The notes under the pieces were generated by a model, which was given only the letters and a program-made list of their open reading frames with translations, made no database searches and had not been told where the DNA came from. Both the position numbers and the translations under genes were made by a program. From Selaginella moellendorffii (Eukaryota; Streptophyta; Lycopodiopsida; Selaginellales; Selaginellaceae), in assembly GCF_000143415.4 (NCBI RefSeq), contig NW_003314267.1, positions 2,335,839-2,399,838 of the forward strand: a stretch of DNA of 64,000 nucleotides, in the 5' to 3' direction. Positions 1 through 10,996 of the stretch are shown here, in pieces. Every line of letters starts with the position of its first letter. Within the stretch, counting starts at the first letter, position 1.

Positions 1-11
1 AATCTCCGAGG

Positions 12-969
12 TGTAAGCCAATGTTTTTGTATATATACCGATTCCTAAATCTCTTTCAATCCCCTTTCCCGAGTTAGACTGGACTTAAGGTTTGGCTACA
101 CTCCCTACAGGCACAAGTAGCCAAGCACACAAGGCCTCTAGATTTCTAACATCCTTTGGTACAACAAAACTTGCTTCTAAATCCTAAGCCTTGGGTGCAA
201 CACTTGCTTTGGGACACCAGAGGAAAACACTATGGCCTAACGGCCCGGTATGGGTACCTTTACTCCCCCACTACCATCCCGAAGGGAAGGCCTAAGCCCC
301 TAGGAAGGGGCGAGGACTAATGAGTCACAAGGTACTTAAGTAGGGCACCACTCCACATAAGCCAGGAGCACTGTAGTTGGTTTCCCTTCTAAGAATGGGA
401 GCTGGTCTTGAGCATTTCCTTGGGTGGCCCTTTTAACACCACCCAAGTCCATGCTCACTCCCACCCGAGGCCCCTTGGCCCCAGTCTCAACCTCAAGTCA
501 ATTTGGAAGCACCACTAGAGAGTTCTTCCAAGATTAGTTCCTAGACATCACTATCCCTACTACACTTTTGGAACCCCTTGTAGCCCCCCCCCTTCTAGAC
601 ACATGCTTTGGGCTTTCACCCCTCAACCTGTATTAGTATTCAGACTCGGTCTCGGACTCGATCTCGGACTTGACCTCAGACTTGGTCTCGGACTCAACCT
701 TGGACTCGATCTTGGACCCGATCTCGGATTCTGTCTTAGACTCGACCTTGGACTCAGTTTCAGACCTAATCTCGCATTTTGGACTTGGTTTCGAACTCGG
801 TCTCGAAGTCGGCGTCGGACTCGATCCTGAACTTTGTCTTGAACTCAGTCTCAGAGTCGGTCTTGGACTCGATCTCATACTCGGTCCCATCCGATGAACT
901 CTTTATTATTTCGGTCGTGCCTTCAGGGATCCTTTAGCCTACAACATCTCGGAGAGTTAGTTCCTTACA
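12..969 (-). repeat. LTR (3' LTR of copy 1)
   Basis: Begins TGTAAGCCA and ends TTCCTTACA on the plus strand, matching the ends of the repeat at 6196-7320. It is 958 bp against 1125 bp for the other LTR; the difference is a deletion of roughly 150 bp near its left end (compare 6204-6360). It contains a degenerate 12-bp tandem repeat at about 633-890. Confidence 0.85.
633..890. repeat. 12-bp minisatellite inside the LTR
   Basis: Degenerate tandem units of the form GGACTCGATCTC / GGACTCGGTCTC. The array lacks stop codons in several frames on both strands, so it generates long low-complexity open frames (Glu/Ser-rich on minus, Leu/Gly-rich or Asp/Ser-rich on plus) that are not genes. Confidence 0.85.
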
Positions 970-1458
970 ACTCCGCCACCCATAGGAGAAATTCAACACC
1001 CACATTGAACGTCTCTTTTTAATCCTACGACTTGTTGACCATATCTCCGAGGGCATCCCCCCACTTAGCAGTGTGCCTAAGTTAGCTTCTCCCGCCAAGA
1101 GTATGACAACGAAATATAGGTGTCCCTATACCCCTCACCTCACCATGCCCTAGTATGGGGTGGGACTTGAACCCAACCTTTCTTTACTAGGGGGTTGGGA
1201 CTTGAACCCAACCTCCGTAGAATACATTTACGGATTCGACATTCTCATAGGGAGTCTGGTGTAGTTCCCTATGCCTGGTCAACCTAGCTAACCCATGGTA
1301 ATTAGCTTACTTTCGGTGTGCTTTCGGGTCCCAATATATGCCATTACTCAATTTCACATATTGATGCTTTAATTGAATTTTGCATAAGTACATAGAGTTC
1401 TATCTTGCAAAAATTCCTTCACTAGGACTTGCGTGTTCGCCAAGTTCTCCTTCGGTTC
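970..1458 (-). other. 3' untranslated region of retrotransposon, with polypurine tract
   Basis: Sequence between the chromodomain stop and the 3' LTR. Directly next to the LTR the minus strand reads GGGTGGCGGAGT, a plausible polypurine tract for plus-strand priming. It also holds a duplicated motif, GGGACTTGAACCCAACCT, at about 1163-1180 and 1198-1216. No gene is seen. Confidence 0.6.
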
Positions 1459-1773
1459 CTATGTTGCTTCGTAGTGTAGAAATCCTTTCCACTTCACATG
1501 GAACTCTCTCACCTCACGTCCTTGTCGCTTGCTCTTGCGCGCATTGAGGATGGCCTTGACTTCGTATTCCTCTTCCCCTTGAATAACTTTAGGTAAAGGT
1601 TTTACTTGGTCCTTGCGAAGCGGATCCTCAAAGTACTGCTTGAGTAAGTTCACGTGGAACACGGGGTGCATCTTCCCCATCTCTTGAGGAAGTCGGAGAC
1701 GGTAAGCCACTTTACCGATTCGCGCCTCAATCTCGTAAGGCCCCACAAACCTGCTTAGGGAACTCAAGATCAA
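1459..1773 (-). pseudogene. Integrase C-terminus and chromodomain (copy 1)
   Basis: The 104-residue frame contains the conserved post-integrase segment VGPYEI...KVAYRLRLP followed by HPVFHVNLLK, then a chromodomain-like end with VKAIL...REFHVKWKG. In chromoviruses this domain recognises modified histone tails and guides integration; that role is family knowledge. It is separated from the integrase core by frame breaks between about 1774 and 1964. Confidence 0.8.
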
Positions 1774-1778
1774 TTCAT

Positions 1779-2998
1779 TTACAGGAATACATGCATTTTT
1801 ACCTTTGGGTCAACTTCCAACTGATCCCACTTGGTAGCCTGAGGTTCTTGGTGTTCAGCCACACTTTCTCCCCAGTTTGGAACTCTACATCCCGGCGCTT
1901 TTGGTTCGCGTACTTGGTTTGCCTTTGTTAAGCCTGTTCCAAGGAATCCCTCACTAGATTCCAAATGCTGAGTCTTTGGACTGTGAATGCCTCCACTGCG
2001 GGTAACTCTCCATGATACTCGGCCAAGCCGAGTTCCACAGGACTTTCAATAGCTCGCCCATTGATGACTTCCCATGGACTCACCCTGATACTCGAATGTG
2101 GTGAGTTGTTATAACACATTTCCGCAAGTCCCAAATGACTTACCCAATCGGTTTGGTCTCTTGAGACATAGCATCGCAAATAATCCTCCAGCTACCTATT
2201 CACCCTTTCCGTTTGTCCGTCTGTCAAGAAGTGTTAGTGCCATCAAACTTAACTTAATACCCAATACCTGTATATGGGTGATAGGCTGTGCTGAATTTCA
2301 ACTTAGTGCAATATTGTTCTAAGAGAGTCCTCCAGAACCTACTAGTGAAGATCTTATCTCGATCTGAGATGATCTCTTTCAGCCTTCCCCACACTCAAAC
2401 CACTTGTTCAAAGAAGAGCTGCGCCATACCTTCTGCATCCACTTTCGTTGTCGTGGGTATGAAATGTGCCATTTTCGAAAATCGGTCCACCACCACGAAT
2501 ATCGTATCAAACCTTGCTTGGGGGGAGTCCCGTGATGAAGTCCATCGTAAGACATTTCCACGGACGATCTAGAATTGGGATGCTTTGCAACAAGCCCCCA
2601 CTAGCCTTAGTCACGGCTTTGACCTGTTGACATGTTAGACATGTCTTTACATAGTTTTAGACGTCCTTAGCCATATCTGGCCAATGGTACTTCCTCTTGA
2701 GTAAGCCTATCATCTTGGGCACTCTGCCGTGTCCCGCAAGAGGTCCGTCATGACACTCTTCTATGGCTACCTTCTTTAGTTCCCCTTCTGGAACATACAC
2801 CCTCGTTTGCATGTAATAGATGAGTCTGTTGCATTTTGCATAGCCCGTTTTCTCTTCTGTTGGCAGCTCACCTCTTTGGTGAGCTTCCCGTGCCTCTAGA
2901 TTCCTCAGCAAAACTTCTTGGGCTAAACCATCGTTCTCATATGCTGTCCACACATCGTCCCAAAAGGTTGCTGTCACATTGGATATCCCCAACCTCAA
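1779..2998 (-). pseudogene. Integrase (copy 1), frame-broken
   Basis: The start (about 2657-2998) has an HHCC-type zinc-binding segment (EECHDGPLAGHGRVPK). Further along come the catalytic-core landmarks MDFI...[14 protein letters not shown] and ISDRD, in more than one frame across about 1928-2640. Several stops and frame changes interrupt it, so an active integrase is unlikely. Confidence 0.8.
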
Positions 2999-3007
2999 GC
3001 TCGCTTT

Positions 3008-4309
3008 TCAACTTAGCGCATCCGCCACGATGTTGCTCTTCCCAGGCTTGTACAGAATCTCGTAATCAAACTCGGTCAAGGCATTGGCCCACCGACCTTG
3101 TTTCCCTCTCAGGTCGGGCTGTGACAGGAAGTGTTTCATTGCCACATTGTCCGTGTAAACCTTGAAGTGTTTCCCAAGGTAGTGTTGCCACTCCTTGAGT
3201 GCCTTGACCACCGCAAACAATTCCTTTTTGTGGGCAGGCCACTTCCATTGAGCCTTGTCCAACTTCTTCGAGAAGAATGTTACTGGATGGTTGTCTTGCT
3301 TCAAAACTGCGCCTAACGCAAAATCCGAAGCATCTGTTTCTACCTCAAAGTCCTTACCAAAGTCTGGTAATGCCAACACGGGAGCCTTCCTCAATTTCCC
3401 TTTGAGGTGGACGAATGCCGCTTCGCATTCTGCTGTCCATACCATCTTCCCTTTTCCTGTTTGGTCCGTTAAGGGCAGGGCTACTCTCGAATAGTGTCTG
3501 ATAAACTTTTGGTAGTAGTTGCATAGCCCCAAGAATGCCCTCAACTCATGTACATTCGATGGTCGCTCCCATTTCTGGATCGCTTGGACCTTCTCCGGGT
3601 CCACCTTGAGCCCATCCTGGCCCACCACATGCCCGAGAAACTTTACCTCTTGTTGAGCAAAGTCACATTTGCTCTCTTTAGCATACAATTTGTGTTCCCT
3701 TAGTTTCTCAAACACCTTCGCCAAATGTTCGGCATGCTCTAGCATTTTGCTATAGATCAAGATGTCGTCGATATAGATGACCACAAAGTGATCCAGATAG
3801 GGTACAAAGATATGGTTCATCAATGCCGAAAACGTTGCCGACGCATTGCACAGCCCAAAGGGCATCACCAGAAACTCAAAGCTCCCATACCTGGTTTGAC
3901 AGGTTGTCTTCTCGACATCTTCCTCTGCTACCTTGATCTGGTAGTATCCTGACTTCAAGTCAATCCTTGAGAAGTATTTTGCCTTTCCCAACCTATCGAA
4001 CAGGTCCTCAATCCTTGGCAAAGGGTACTTGTTCTTCTTTGTATATTTGTTGAGCAACCGGTAGTCTATGCACATGCGTATAGATTCATCTTTCTTTTTC
4101 GTAAATAACACCAGCGCCCCATACGGCGACTTGCTCAACCTAACATACCCTTTGTCCACCAACTCCTCTAGTTGGCGCTTGAGCTCCTTGAGTTCTTTTT
4201 CGTTCAAACGATAGGGGGGACGAACCACAGCCTCAGCACCCTCAACCAGCTCAATCTTATGTTTTATCGGTCGTGCGGGGGGCAACCCCGCTGGTAGCTC
4301 CTCCGGCAT
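3008..4309 (-). CDS. Reverse transcriptase / RNase H (copy 1)
   Basis: A 433-codon uninterrupted frame. The RT palm motifs are present, including the catalytic YIDDILIYS, with upstream LPRIEDLFD and [13 protein letters not shown]. An RNase H region follows, with [13 protein letters not shown] and a later YTDNVA. This is part of the polyprotein rather than an independent gene. It is the best preserved segment of either copy and the one to use for placing the family in a phylogeny. Confidence 0.9.
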   Translation of the reverse strand: MPEELPAGLPPARPIKHKIELVEGAEAVVRPPYRLNEKELKELKRQLEELVDKGYVRLSKSPYGALVLFTKKKDESIRMCIDYRLLNKYTKKNKYPLPRIEDLFDRLGKAKYFSRIDLKSGYYQIKVAEEDVEKTTCQTRYGSFEFLVMPFGLCNASATFSALMNHIFVPYLDHFVVIYIDDILIYSKMLEHAEHLAKVFEKLREHKLYAKESKCDFAQQEVKFLGHVVGQDGLKVDPEKVQAIQKWERPSNVHELRAFLGLCNYYQKFIRHYSRVALPLTDQTGKGKMVWTAECEAAFVHLKGKLRKAPVLALPDFGKDFEVETDASDFALGAVLKQDNHPVTFFSKKLDKAQWKWPAHKKELFAVVKALKEWQHYLGKHFKVYTDNVAMKHFLSQPDLRGKQGRWANALTEFDYEILYKPGKSNIVADALS

Positions 4310-4315
4310 GGTATC

Positions 4316-4860
4316 CTAGAATTGGTCCAACACCCGCTGGATCACTAAAAGTACTTCTTCCGTTCCTGTCTTTTTGTCACTCTTCACCGAGAGTAAGCAC
4401 AAAAATGTTACCTTAGTTTCTTTAGTGAGTTGTCCTCTCGTGGACACCAGGTTTAAGTAGGAATCTTTGGCCTTGCTTTGCCCTACCTTTAGATCTTGGG
4501 CCTCCACCCTAGATCTTCTTCTTTGGGCATTCGCCAGTACCACAAGATTTCTACCTTGTCTATGTAGGGCTAGCACGAACCGATTGAACCAATCCATCTC
4601 GAAGATCACGTCAAATCCCGCCATGTCCAACACGATGAAATCCATGTCCACTTTCCATGTCCCTACTTCGACTCTCGCTTGTCGAAGTACCTCATCAGTG
4701 CTTTGGCTACCTTGAACAAACTCTATAGTCCTTGGTTCACCTAGTTGCTGCACCGTTAGTCCAGCTTGCCGGACTATGTCTGCAGCCACAAAATTATCTG
4801 AAGCACCTGTGTCAATAAGGATCTTAACAAAGCTACCTCCGAGCTTCCCTCAGAGGGCTA
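4316..4860 (-). pseudogene. Retroviral-type aspartic protease (copy 1)
   Basis: The active-site motif LIDTGASDNFVAAD lies at about 4780-4830 on the minus strand. A nonsense change just upstream (near 4851) breaks the frame to gag; the decayed copy 2 keeps an Arg codon at the corresponding place (plus CCTCGGAGGG at about 9311 against CCTCAGAGGG here). That fits a C-to-T change on the coding strand. Confidence 0.75.
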
Positions 4861-6136
4861 GTAGATGTCGCGAATGACTCTCTACCAAAGTTTCTCGTGT
4901 AATGAGTAACTTTGAGTTAGGGACTGGATCACATACCTCAGTTTGGATTTCACCCGACTTGATGGCCATATTGGTTCTGGCCTTCTTCGAGTAGGGACAT
5001 TCCCTCGAAAAGTGTCCCGCTTCACTGCAGTTGTAGCATATGTTGTTTCCTACGCTGCTATACAACCTGACCTTCTTATCTGTGGGTTTGTCTCTTTTCG
5101 TTTGACTCCCCCACGTACTCGCTCGCTGGCCACCAGATTTGCCTTTCTGGAACCCCGAGGACTCATTCTTAGAGAAACTCTTCTTGAATTTCCCTCGGCT
5201 ATACGTTCCTCTTGGTTTGGCCCCTTTGCTAAACGTGGACCCCGATCCCGTCGTGTTTCCCTTTCACAGGTTATCGTTGAAATGCACCTTGATGGCCGCA
5301 TCCAGCGCTTCCTTGTAGTTGGTCGAGTTCCACCGCATCACCTCACCGCAAGCCCAGGTTTGCAAACCTAATATGAAGGCATGGAATGCGTCCATATCCC
5401 CCATGTCCGTGACAAGTATCCTCTTTGCCATAAACCCATTCACATATTTTTGAATGGTTCTGGTCTACTTCAGCCTACTCAACTTGTCCCTTAGATGCAG
5501 AGTAGCATTCGGAGGAACGTAAGTCGCGCGGATCCTCGCCTTCATCATTTCCCAAGTGGCCACCGGTCTTTCGTTGGCCTCTGTCGTTCTCCACCAAGAC
5601 TTGGCATTATCTGCCAAATATGGTTTTGCATATGGGACCTTCTCCGAGCTTGGTAACCACAACACTCGGAAGTAGTCCTCCATATCATAAAACCAATCTT
5701 CCACCACCTTATAGTCATTCACTCCCTTGAAGACCGGTGGGGGCTTTGGTTTGTACTTGGGAACTGCTTAAGGGACTGATTCCACTTTGGTCTGTTCGAC
5801 CTTGTTTGGTTCTGCCTCAGTCCCTACTAAAGGGTCCGCACCCTCTGCGCTGCCAGCATCTGTAGTCTTTTGCTTTTTCGTCCGCTTCTCGTCACGCTTT
5901 AACTTATGTACGAGAGTCTCTAGCAGGGCATTGGTTTGTGCCAATTGTCCTTCTAGAACGTCCAATCGAGCCTTGGACGACCGAACCTCACCACCAGACT
6001 CCTGTTTGGAAGTTGCCTCACTGGAGTTCTCCTCACGCAAGGATTCCTCATCCATAGCCTCTTGTTCGACCGGAGGCTCCAGCTCTGGAGGAGGTTCCGT
6101 TTCCGCCTTGGTTCGTTTCCGCCTTGCCTTTGCCAT
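4850..6136 (-). pseudogene. gag with CCHC zinc knuckle (copy 1)
   Basis: The ATG at 6136 opens a Lys/Glu-rich N-terminal region, followed at about 5465-5722 by a capsid-like region (VEDWFYDMEDYF ... WWRTTEANE) and at about 4990-5035 by a zinc knuckle CYNCSEAGHFSREC. Gag packages the element RNA. Several frame breaks separate the pieces, so it is not intact. Confidence 0.8.
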
Positions 6137-6179
6137 CTCCCAGCAATCCGCCTCTATCCTTCGCTAGAATTGAGGAAAA

Positions 6180-6193
6180 GGCTCCAATACCAA
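6180..6193 (-). other. Primer-binding site (initiator tRNA-Met type)
   Basis: Directly inside the 5' LTR the minus strand reads TGGTATTGGAGCC, close to the TGGTATCAGAGC complementary to the 3' end of plant initiator tRNA-Met, the usual primer for plant LTR retrotransposons. Confidence 0.75.
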
Positions 6194-6195
6194 AT

Positions 6196-7320
6196 TGTAA
6201 GCCATAAATTTTTCCTTTCCAATTTGCCGGCTTACCTTGTCTATCCAACCAACATTGCCTTGGCTTGTGCTAAGTTCTCTCACCAAGGTTCCCGCCTATT
6301 GTACTAGCTCCTAGTTGGTCCTACTTGATTTCAGCTACTCACTGCTGTATGAGCAACGAAGCATTAGCCATCCATCCACGGATTCCCAAATCTCTCCCAA
6401 TCCCCCTCCCCAAGTTAGACTGGACTTAAGGTTTGGCTACACTCCCCGCAGGCACAAGCAGCCAAGCACACCAAGCCTCCAGGTTCCTAACACCCCTTGG
6501 TACAACAAGACTTGATCATGGGACCCTCTAAATCCCAAGCCTTGGGTGCAACACTTGCTTCGGGACATTGGGGCGAAACACCGTGGCCTAACGGCCCAGT
6601 ATGGGTACCTTTACCCCCCCACTTCCATCTCAAAGGGAAGGCCCAAGCCCCTAGAAAGGGCGAAGACCAATGAGTCACAAGGTACTCAAATGGGGCACCA
6701 CTCCATATAAGCCAGGAGCATCGCAGTTGGTTTCCCTTTTGGGAGTGGGAGTTGCTCTTGAGCACTTCCCTAGGTGGCCCCCAAGCCCATGCTCACTCCC
6801 ACCCAAGGCCCCTCAGCCTCAGTCTCAACCTCAAGTCAATTTGGAAGCACCACTGGAGAGTTCCTTCAAGACTAATTCCTGGACCTCACTATCCCTACTA
6901 TACTTTTGGAACCCCCTGCAGCCTCCCCCCCTTGGGAGACGCATGCTTTAGGCTTTCACCCCTTGACCCGTATTAGTATTCGGACTCGGTCTCGGACTCG
7001 ATCTCGGACTCGATCTTGGACCCGACCTCAGACTCGGTCTCGGACTCGATCTCGGACTCAATCTCGGACCTGATCTCGGACTCGACTTCGGACTCAACCT
7101 CGGACTCGGTCTCGGACCCGATTTGGATCTCGGACTCTGTCTCAAACTCGGTCTCCGATTCGGCCTCGGGCTCTATCCCGGACTCTATCTCGAACTCAGT
7201 CTCAGAGTCGGTCTTGGACTCGATCTTCAACTCGGTCCCATCCGATGAACTCTTTGTCATTTCGGTCATGCTTTCGGGGATCCTTTAGCCTACGACATCT
7301 CGGGGAGTCGGTTCCTTACA
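6196..7320 (-). repeat. LTR (5' LTR of copy 1, abutting copy 2)
   Basis: A full-length LTR of 1125 bp with TGTAAGCC and TTCCTTACA ends. It contains the 12-bp GGACTCGATCTC minisatellite at about 6973-7240. Its right edge directly abuts the internal region of copy 2 at a point corresponding to position 2820 of copy 1. Confidence 0.85.
6973..7240. repeat. 12-bp minisatellite inside the LTR
   Basis: Same degenerate unit as at 633-890, here more regular. It creates stop-free frames on both strands that should not be annotated as proteins. Confidence 0.85.
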
Positions 7321-10300
7321 ATGAGTGCATTGTATTCTATATGACCTGTTTTTTCTTCTGTTGGTAGCTCACCTCTCTGGTGAGCTTCCTGTGCCTCTTG
7401 GTTCCTTAGCAACACTTTTTGTGCTAAACCATCATTTTCATATGTTGTCCGCACCTCGTCCCAAAAGGTTGTTGTTATGCTGGACATCACTAACTTCAAG
7501 CTTGCTTTTTGACTTAGAGTATCTGCCACGATGTTATTCTTCCCAGGTTTATATAGAATCTCGCAATCAAACTTGACCAAAGCATTAGCCCACCGACCCT
7601 ATTTCCCTCTCAGGTCGGGTTATTACAAGAAGTGTTTTGTTGCCACATTATCCATGTAAACTTAGAAGTGTCTCCCAAGGTAGTGTTGCCACTCCTTGAG
7701 CGCCTTGACAACCGCAAACAATTCCTTCTCAGAGCAAGTCACTTTCGCTGAGCCTTATCCAACTTCTTTGAGAAGAATGTTACTTGATGGTTGTCTTGCT
7801 TCAAAACTACGCCTAACGCAAAATCTGAAGCATTCATTTCTACCTTAAAGTCCTTACCAAAGTCTGGTAACGCTAACATCAGAGCCTTCCTCAACTTCCC
7901 TTTGAGGTGGACAAATGCTACCTTGCATTCCACTATCCATACCATCTTCTCTTTTCCTATTTGGTCCGTTAAAGTTAGGGTTACTCTCAAATAGTGTTTC
8001 ATAAACTTTCTATAGTAGTTGCATAGCCCTAAGAATGCCCTCAACTCGTGTATATTCAATAGTCATTCCCATTCCTGGATCGCTTACACCTTCTTAGAGT
8101 CCACCTTGAGCCTGTCCTTGCCCACCACATGCTCGAGAAATTTTACCTTTTATTGAGCAAAGTCATATTTGCTCTCTTTAGCATACAGTTGGTGTTCCCT
8201 TAGTTTTTTAAACACTTTCGTTAAGTGTTCGGAATGCTCCTCTAACATCTCACTATAGATCAAGATGTCGTCAATGTAGATGACCATGAAATGATCCACA
8301 TAGGGTACAAAAATGTAGTTCATCAATGCCGAGAATGTTGCTGGTGCATTGCACAGCCCAAAGGGCATCACTACTTCCATACCTTGTCCGACATATTGTC
8401 TTCTCTACATCTTCCTCCATTACCTTGATCTGGTAGTATTTTGACCTTAGGTCAATCCTCGAAAAGTATTTCACCTTTCCTAACCTATCGAATAGGTCCT
8501 TAATCCTTAGTAAAGGGTATTTGTTCTTCTTTGTATACTTGTTGAGCAATTGATAGTCTATGCACATGTGTATAGATCCATCTTTCTTTTTCACAAATAA
8601 CACCGGTGCACCATAAGGTGACTTGATTAACTTAACATACCCTTTTTCCACCAACTCCTTAAGTTGGCGTTTGAGTTCCTTGAGTTCCTTTTTGTTCAAC
8701 CGATAGGGGGGATGAACCAGCGCCTTAGCAACTTTGACTAACTTAATATTATGTTCTATTGGTCGTGTGGGGGGTAACCTCGCCAGTAGCTCCTCTAGCA
8801 TGGTGTTTTGGAATTGGTCTAACACCCACTAGATCACTAAAGGTACTCGTCTTTTTGTCACTCCTCACTGAGAGTAAACACAAAAATGCTGCTTTGGTTT
8901 CTTTAATGAGTTGTCTTCTCGTGGACACCAGGTTCAAGTAGAAGTTTTTAGCCTTACATTGCCCTACCTTTAGATCCTGGGCTTCCACCCTAGATCGTTC
9001 TCCCCAGGCATTCGCCAGTACCATAAGGTTTCTACCTTGCCCATGCAGGGCTATTACAAACTAATTGAACCATCCCAAAGATTATATCAAATCCTGTGAT
9101 GTCCAACACAGTGAAATCCATGTCTACTTTCCATGTCCCTACTTTGACTTTTGCTTGTCAAAGTACCTCATCTGTGAATAAACTCTATAGTCCTTGGTTC
9201 ACCCAGCCACTGAACCGTTAGTCCGGCTTGCCGAACTATGTTTATAGCCACAAAATTATCTAAAGCACCTGTGTCAATAAGGATCTTAAGAAAGCTACTT
9301 CCGAGCTTCCCTCGGAGGGTTAGTAGATGTCGCAAATGACTCTTTACCAAAGTTGCTCGTGTCATAAGCAACTTTGAACTAAGGACTGGATCATGTATCT
9401 CAATTTAGATTTCACCTGACTTAATGGCTATATTGGCTTTGGCCTTCTTTGGGTAGGGACATTCTCTCGAAAAGTGTCCCACTTCACCGCAGTTGAAGCA
9501 TATGTTGTTTCCTACACTACTAATAGACTTAACCTTCTTATCCATAGGTTTGTCTATTTTCACTTGACTCCCCCATGTACTTGCTCACTGACCACCGGAT
9601 TTGCCTTTCTAGAACCCTAAGGACTCATTCTTAGAGAAACTCTTCTTGAATTTCCCTTTGCCATATGTCCCCCTTGGTTTAGCCCCTTTGCTAAATATGG
9701 ACCCCAACCCTGTTGTGTTCCCCTTCCGTAGGTTATCAATGAAATGCACCTTGATAGTTGCATCCAACACTTCCTTGTAATTGGTCGGGTTCTAATGCAT
9801 CACTTTGGCTCGAGCCCAGGTTTGCAAGCCTAATATGAAGGTATGGAACATATCCATATCACCCATGTCCATGACAAGTATCCTCTTTGCCATAAACACA
9901 TTCATATATTCTTGAATGGTTCCAATCTACTTCAGCATACTCAGCTCATCCCTTAGATGTAGAGTAGCATTTGGAAGAACATAAGTTGCACGAATCCTCG
10001 CCTTCATCATTTCCCAAGTGGCCACCAGTCCTTCGTTAGCCTCTATTGTTCTCCACCAAGACTTGGCATTATTTGCCAAATATGGTTTTGCACATGGGAC
10101 CTTCTTCGAGCTCAGTAACCACAACACTTGGAAATAATCCTCCATATCATAAAACCAATCCTCCACCACCTTATAGTCGTTCACTCCCTTGAATATCGGT
10201 GGGGGCTTTGGTTTGTACTAAGGAATTACTTGGGGGATTGATTCCACTTCGGTTTGTTCAACCTTGTTTAGTTCTGCTTCAGTCCCCACCGAAGGGTTCA

Positions 10301-10600
10301 CACCTTCTGCATTGCCAGCATCTATAGTCTTTTGTTTTTTCTTCCACTTTTTATCACGCTTTAGCTTGCATACGAGAGTTTCCAGCAGAGTATTTGTCTA
10401 TGCCATTTTAGGACATCCAATCAAGCCTTGGACAACCGAACCTCACCACCAAACTCTTGTTTGGAAGTTTTTGCACTAGAGTCCTCCTCATGCAAAGATT
10501 CCTTATCCATAGCCTTTTGTTTGACCAAAGGCTTCAGCTCTAGAGGAGGTTCTGTCTCTGCCTTGGTTCTTTTATGCTCTGCCTTTGCCATCTCCTAGCA
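7321..10600 (-). mobile_element. Ty3/gypsy chromovirus, copy 2, decayed and truncated
   Basis: Internal sequence of the same family as copy 1, colinear with positions 2820 to about 6150 of it. Only RNase H, RT (YIDDILIYS near 8250-8290), protease (LIDTGALDNF near 9270) and gag remain; integrase, chromodomain and the adjacent end are missing. Stops and small deletions break every domain (for example about 8380 and 9150). Compared with copy 1 most differences are transitions, as expected for an old, methylated and deaminated copy. The gag end joins LTR sequence at about 10,600 with loss of the primer-binding site. Confidence 0.85.
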
Positions 10601-10896
10601 ATCCTTTGGTACAACAAGACTTGATCATGGGACTCTCTAAATCCCAAGCCTTGGGTGCAACACTTGTTTCAGGATACCGGGGGGAAATACCGTGGCCTAA
10701 CGGCCCAGTATAGGTACCTCTACTCCCCCACTATCATCCCAAAGGGAAGGCCCAAGCCCCTAGGAAGGGGCGAGGACCAATGAGCCACAAGGTATTCAAG
10801 TGGGGCACCACTCCACATGAGCTGGGAGCACCGCAATCAGTTTCCCTTTTGGGAGTGGGAGCTGCTCTTAAACACTTCCTTGGGGGGCCCCTCTAG
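10601..10896 (-). repeat. Truncated third LTR, cut by the assembly gap
   Basis: Matches LTR positions starting at about 6494 (CTTGGTACAACAAGAC...). The left part of the LTR and the primer-binding site are deleted, with a few bases of microhomology (ATCC) at the join to gag. The right part is lost in the run of N. Confidence 0.8.
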
Positions 10897-10996
10897 NNNN
10901 NNNNNNNNNNNNNNNNNNNNNNNNNNNNNNNNNNNNNNNNNNNNNNNNNNNNNNNNNNNNNNNNNNNNNNNNNNNNNNNNNNNNNNNNNNNNNNNN
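10897..10996. other. Assembly gap (100 N)
   Basis: Exactly 100 N, the usual placeholder for a gap of unknown size. The sequence to its right differs sharply in composition, so adjacency across the gap is not proven. Confidence 1.

Larger units (their letters stand above)
12..7320 (-). mobile_element. Ty3/gypsy chromovirus LTR retrotransposon, copy 1
   Basis: An LTR retrotransposon on the minus strand. Its 3' LTR is at 12-969 and its 5' LTR at 6196-7320, both with TGTAAG...CTTACA ends. Between them, in minus-strand order, lie gag (with CCHC knuckle), protease, reverse transcriptase/RNase H, integrase and a C-terminal chromodomain. The order RT before integrase and the chromodomain place it with Ty3/gypsy chromoviruses. 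The primer-binding site lies directly inside the 5' LTR. Frame breaks and stops occur in gag, protease and integrase, so this copy is not autonomous, although RT/RNase H is open over 433 codons. No matching 5-bp target duplication is visible: the left flank ends CGAGG and the right flank starts ATGAG, so the ends may have been rearranged. Confidence 0.9.

Noticed and set aside
603-897. Low-complexity frames on both strands in the LTR
   Set aside because: They are translations of the 12-bp minisatellite, equally open in several frames and on both strands.
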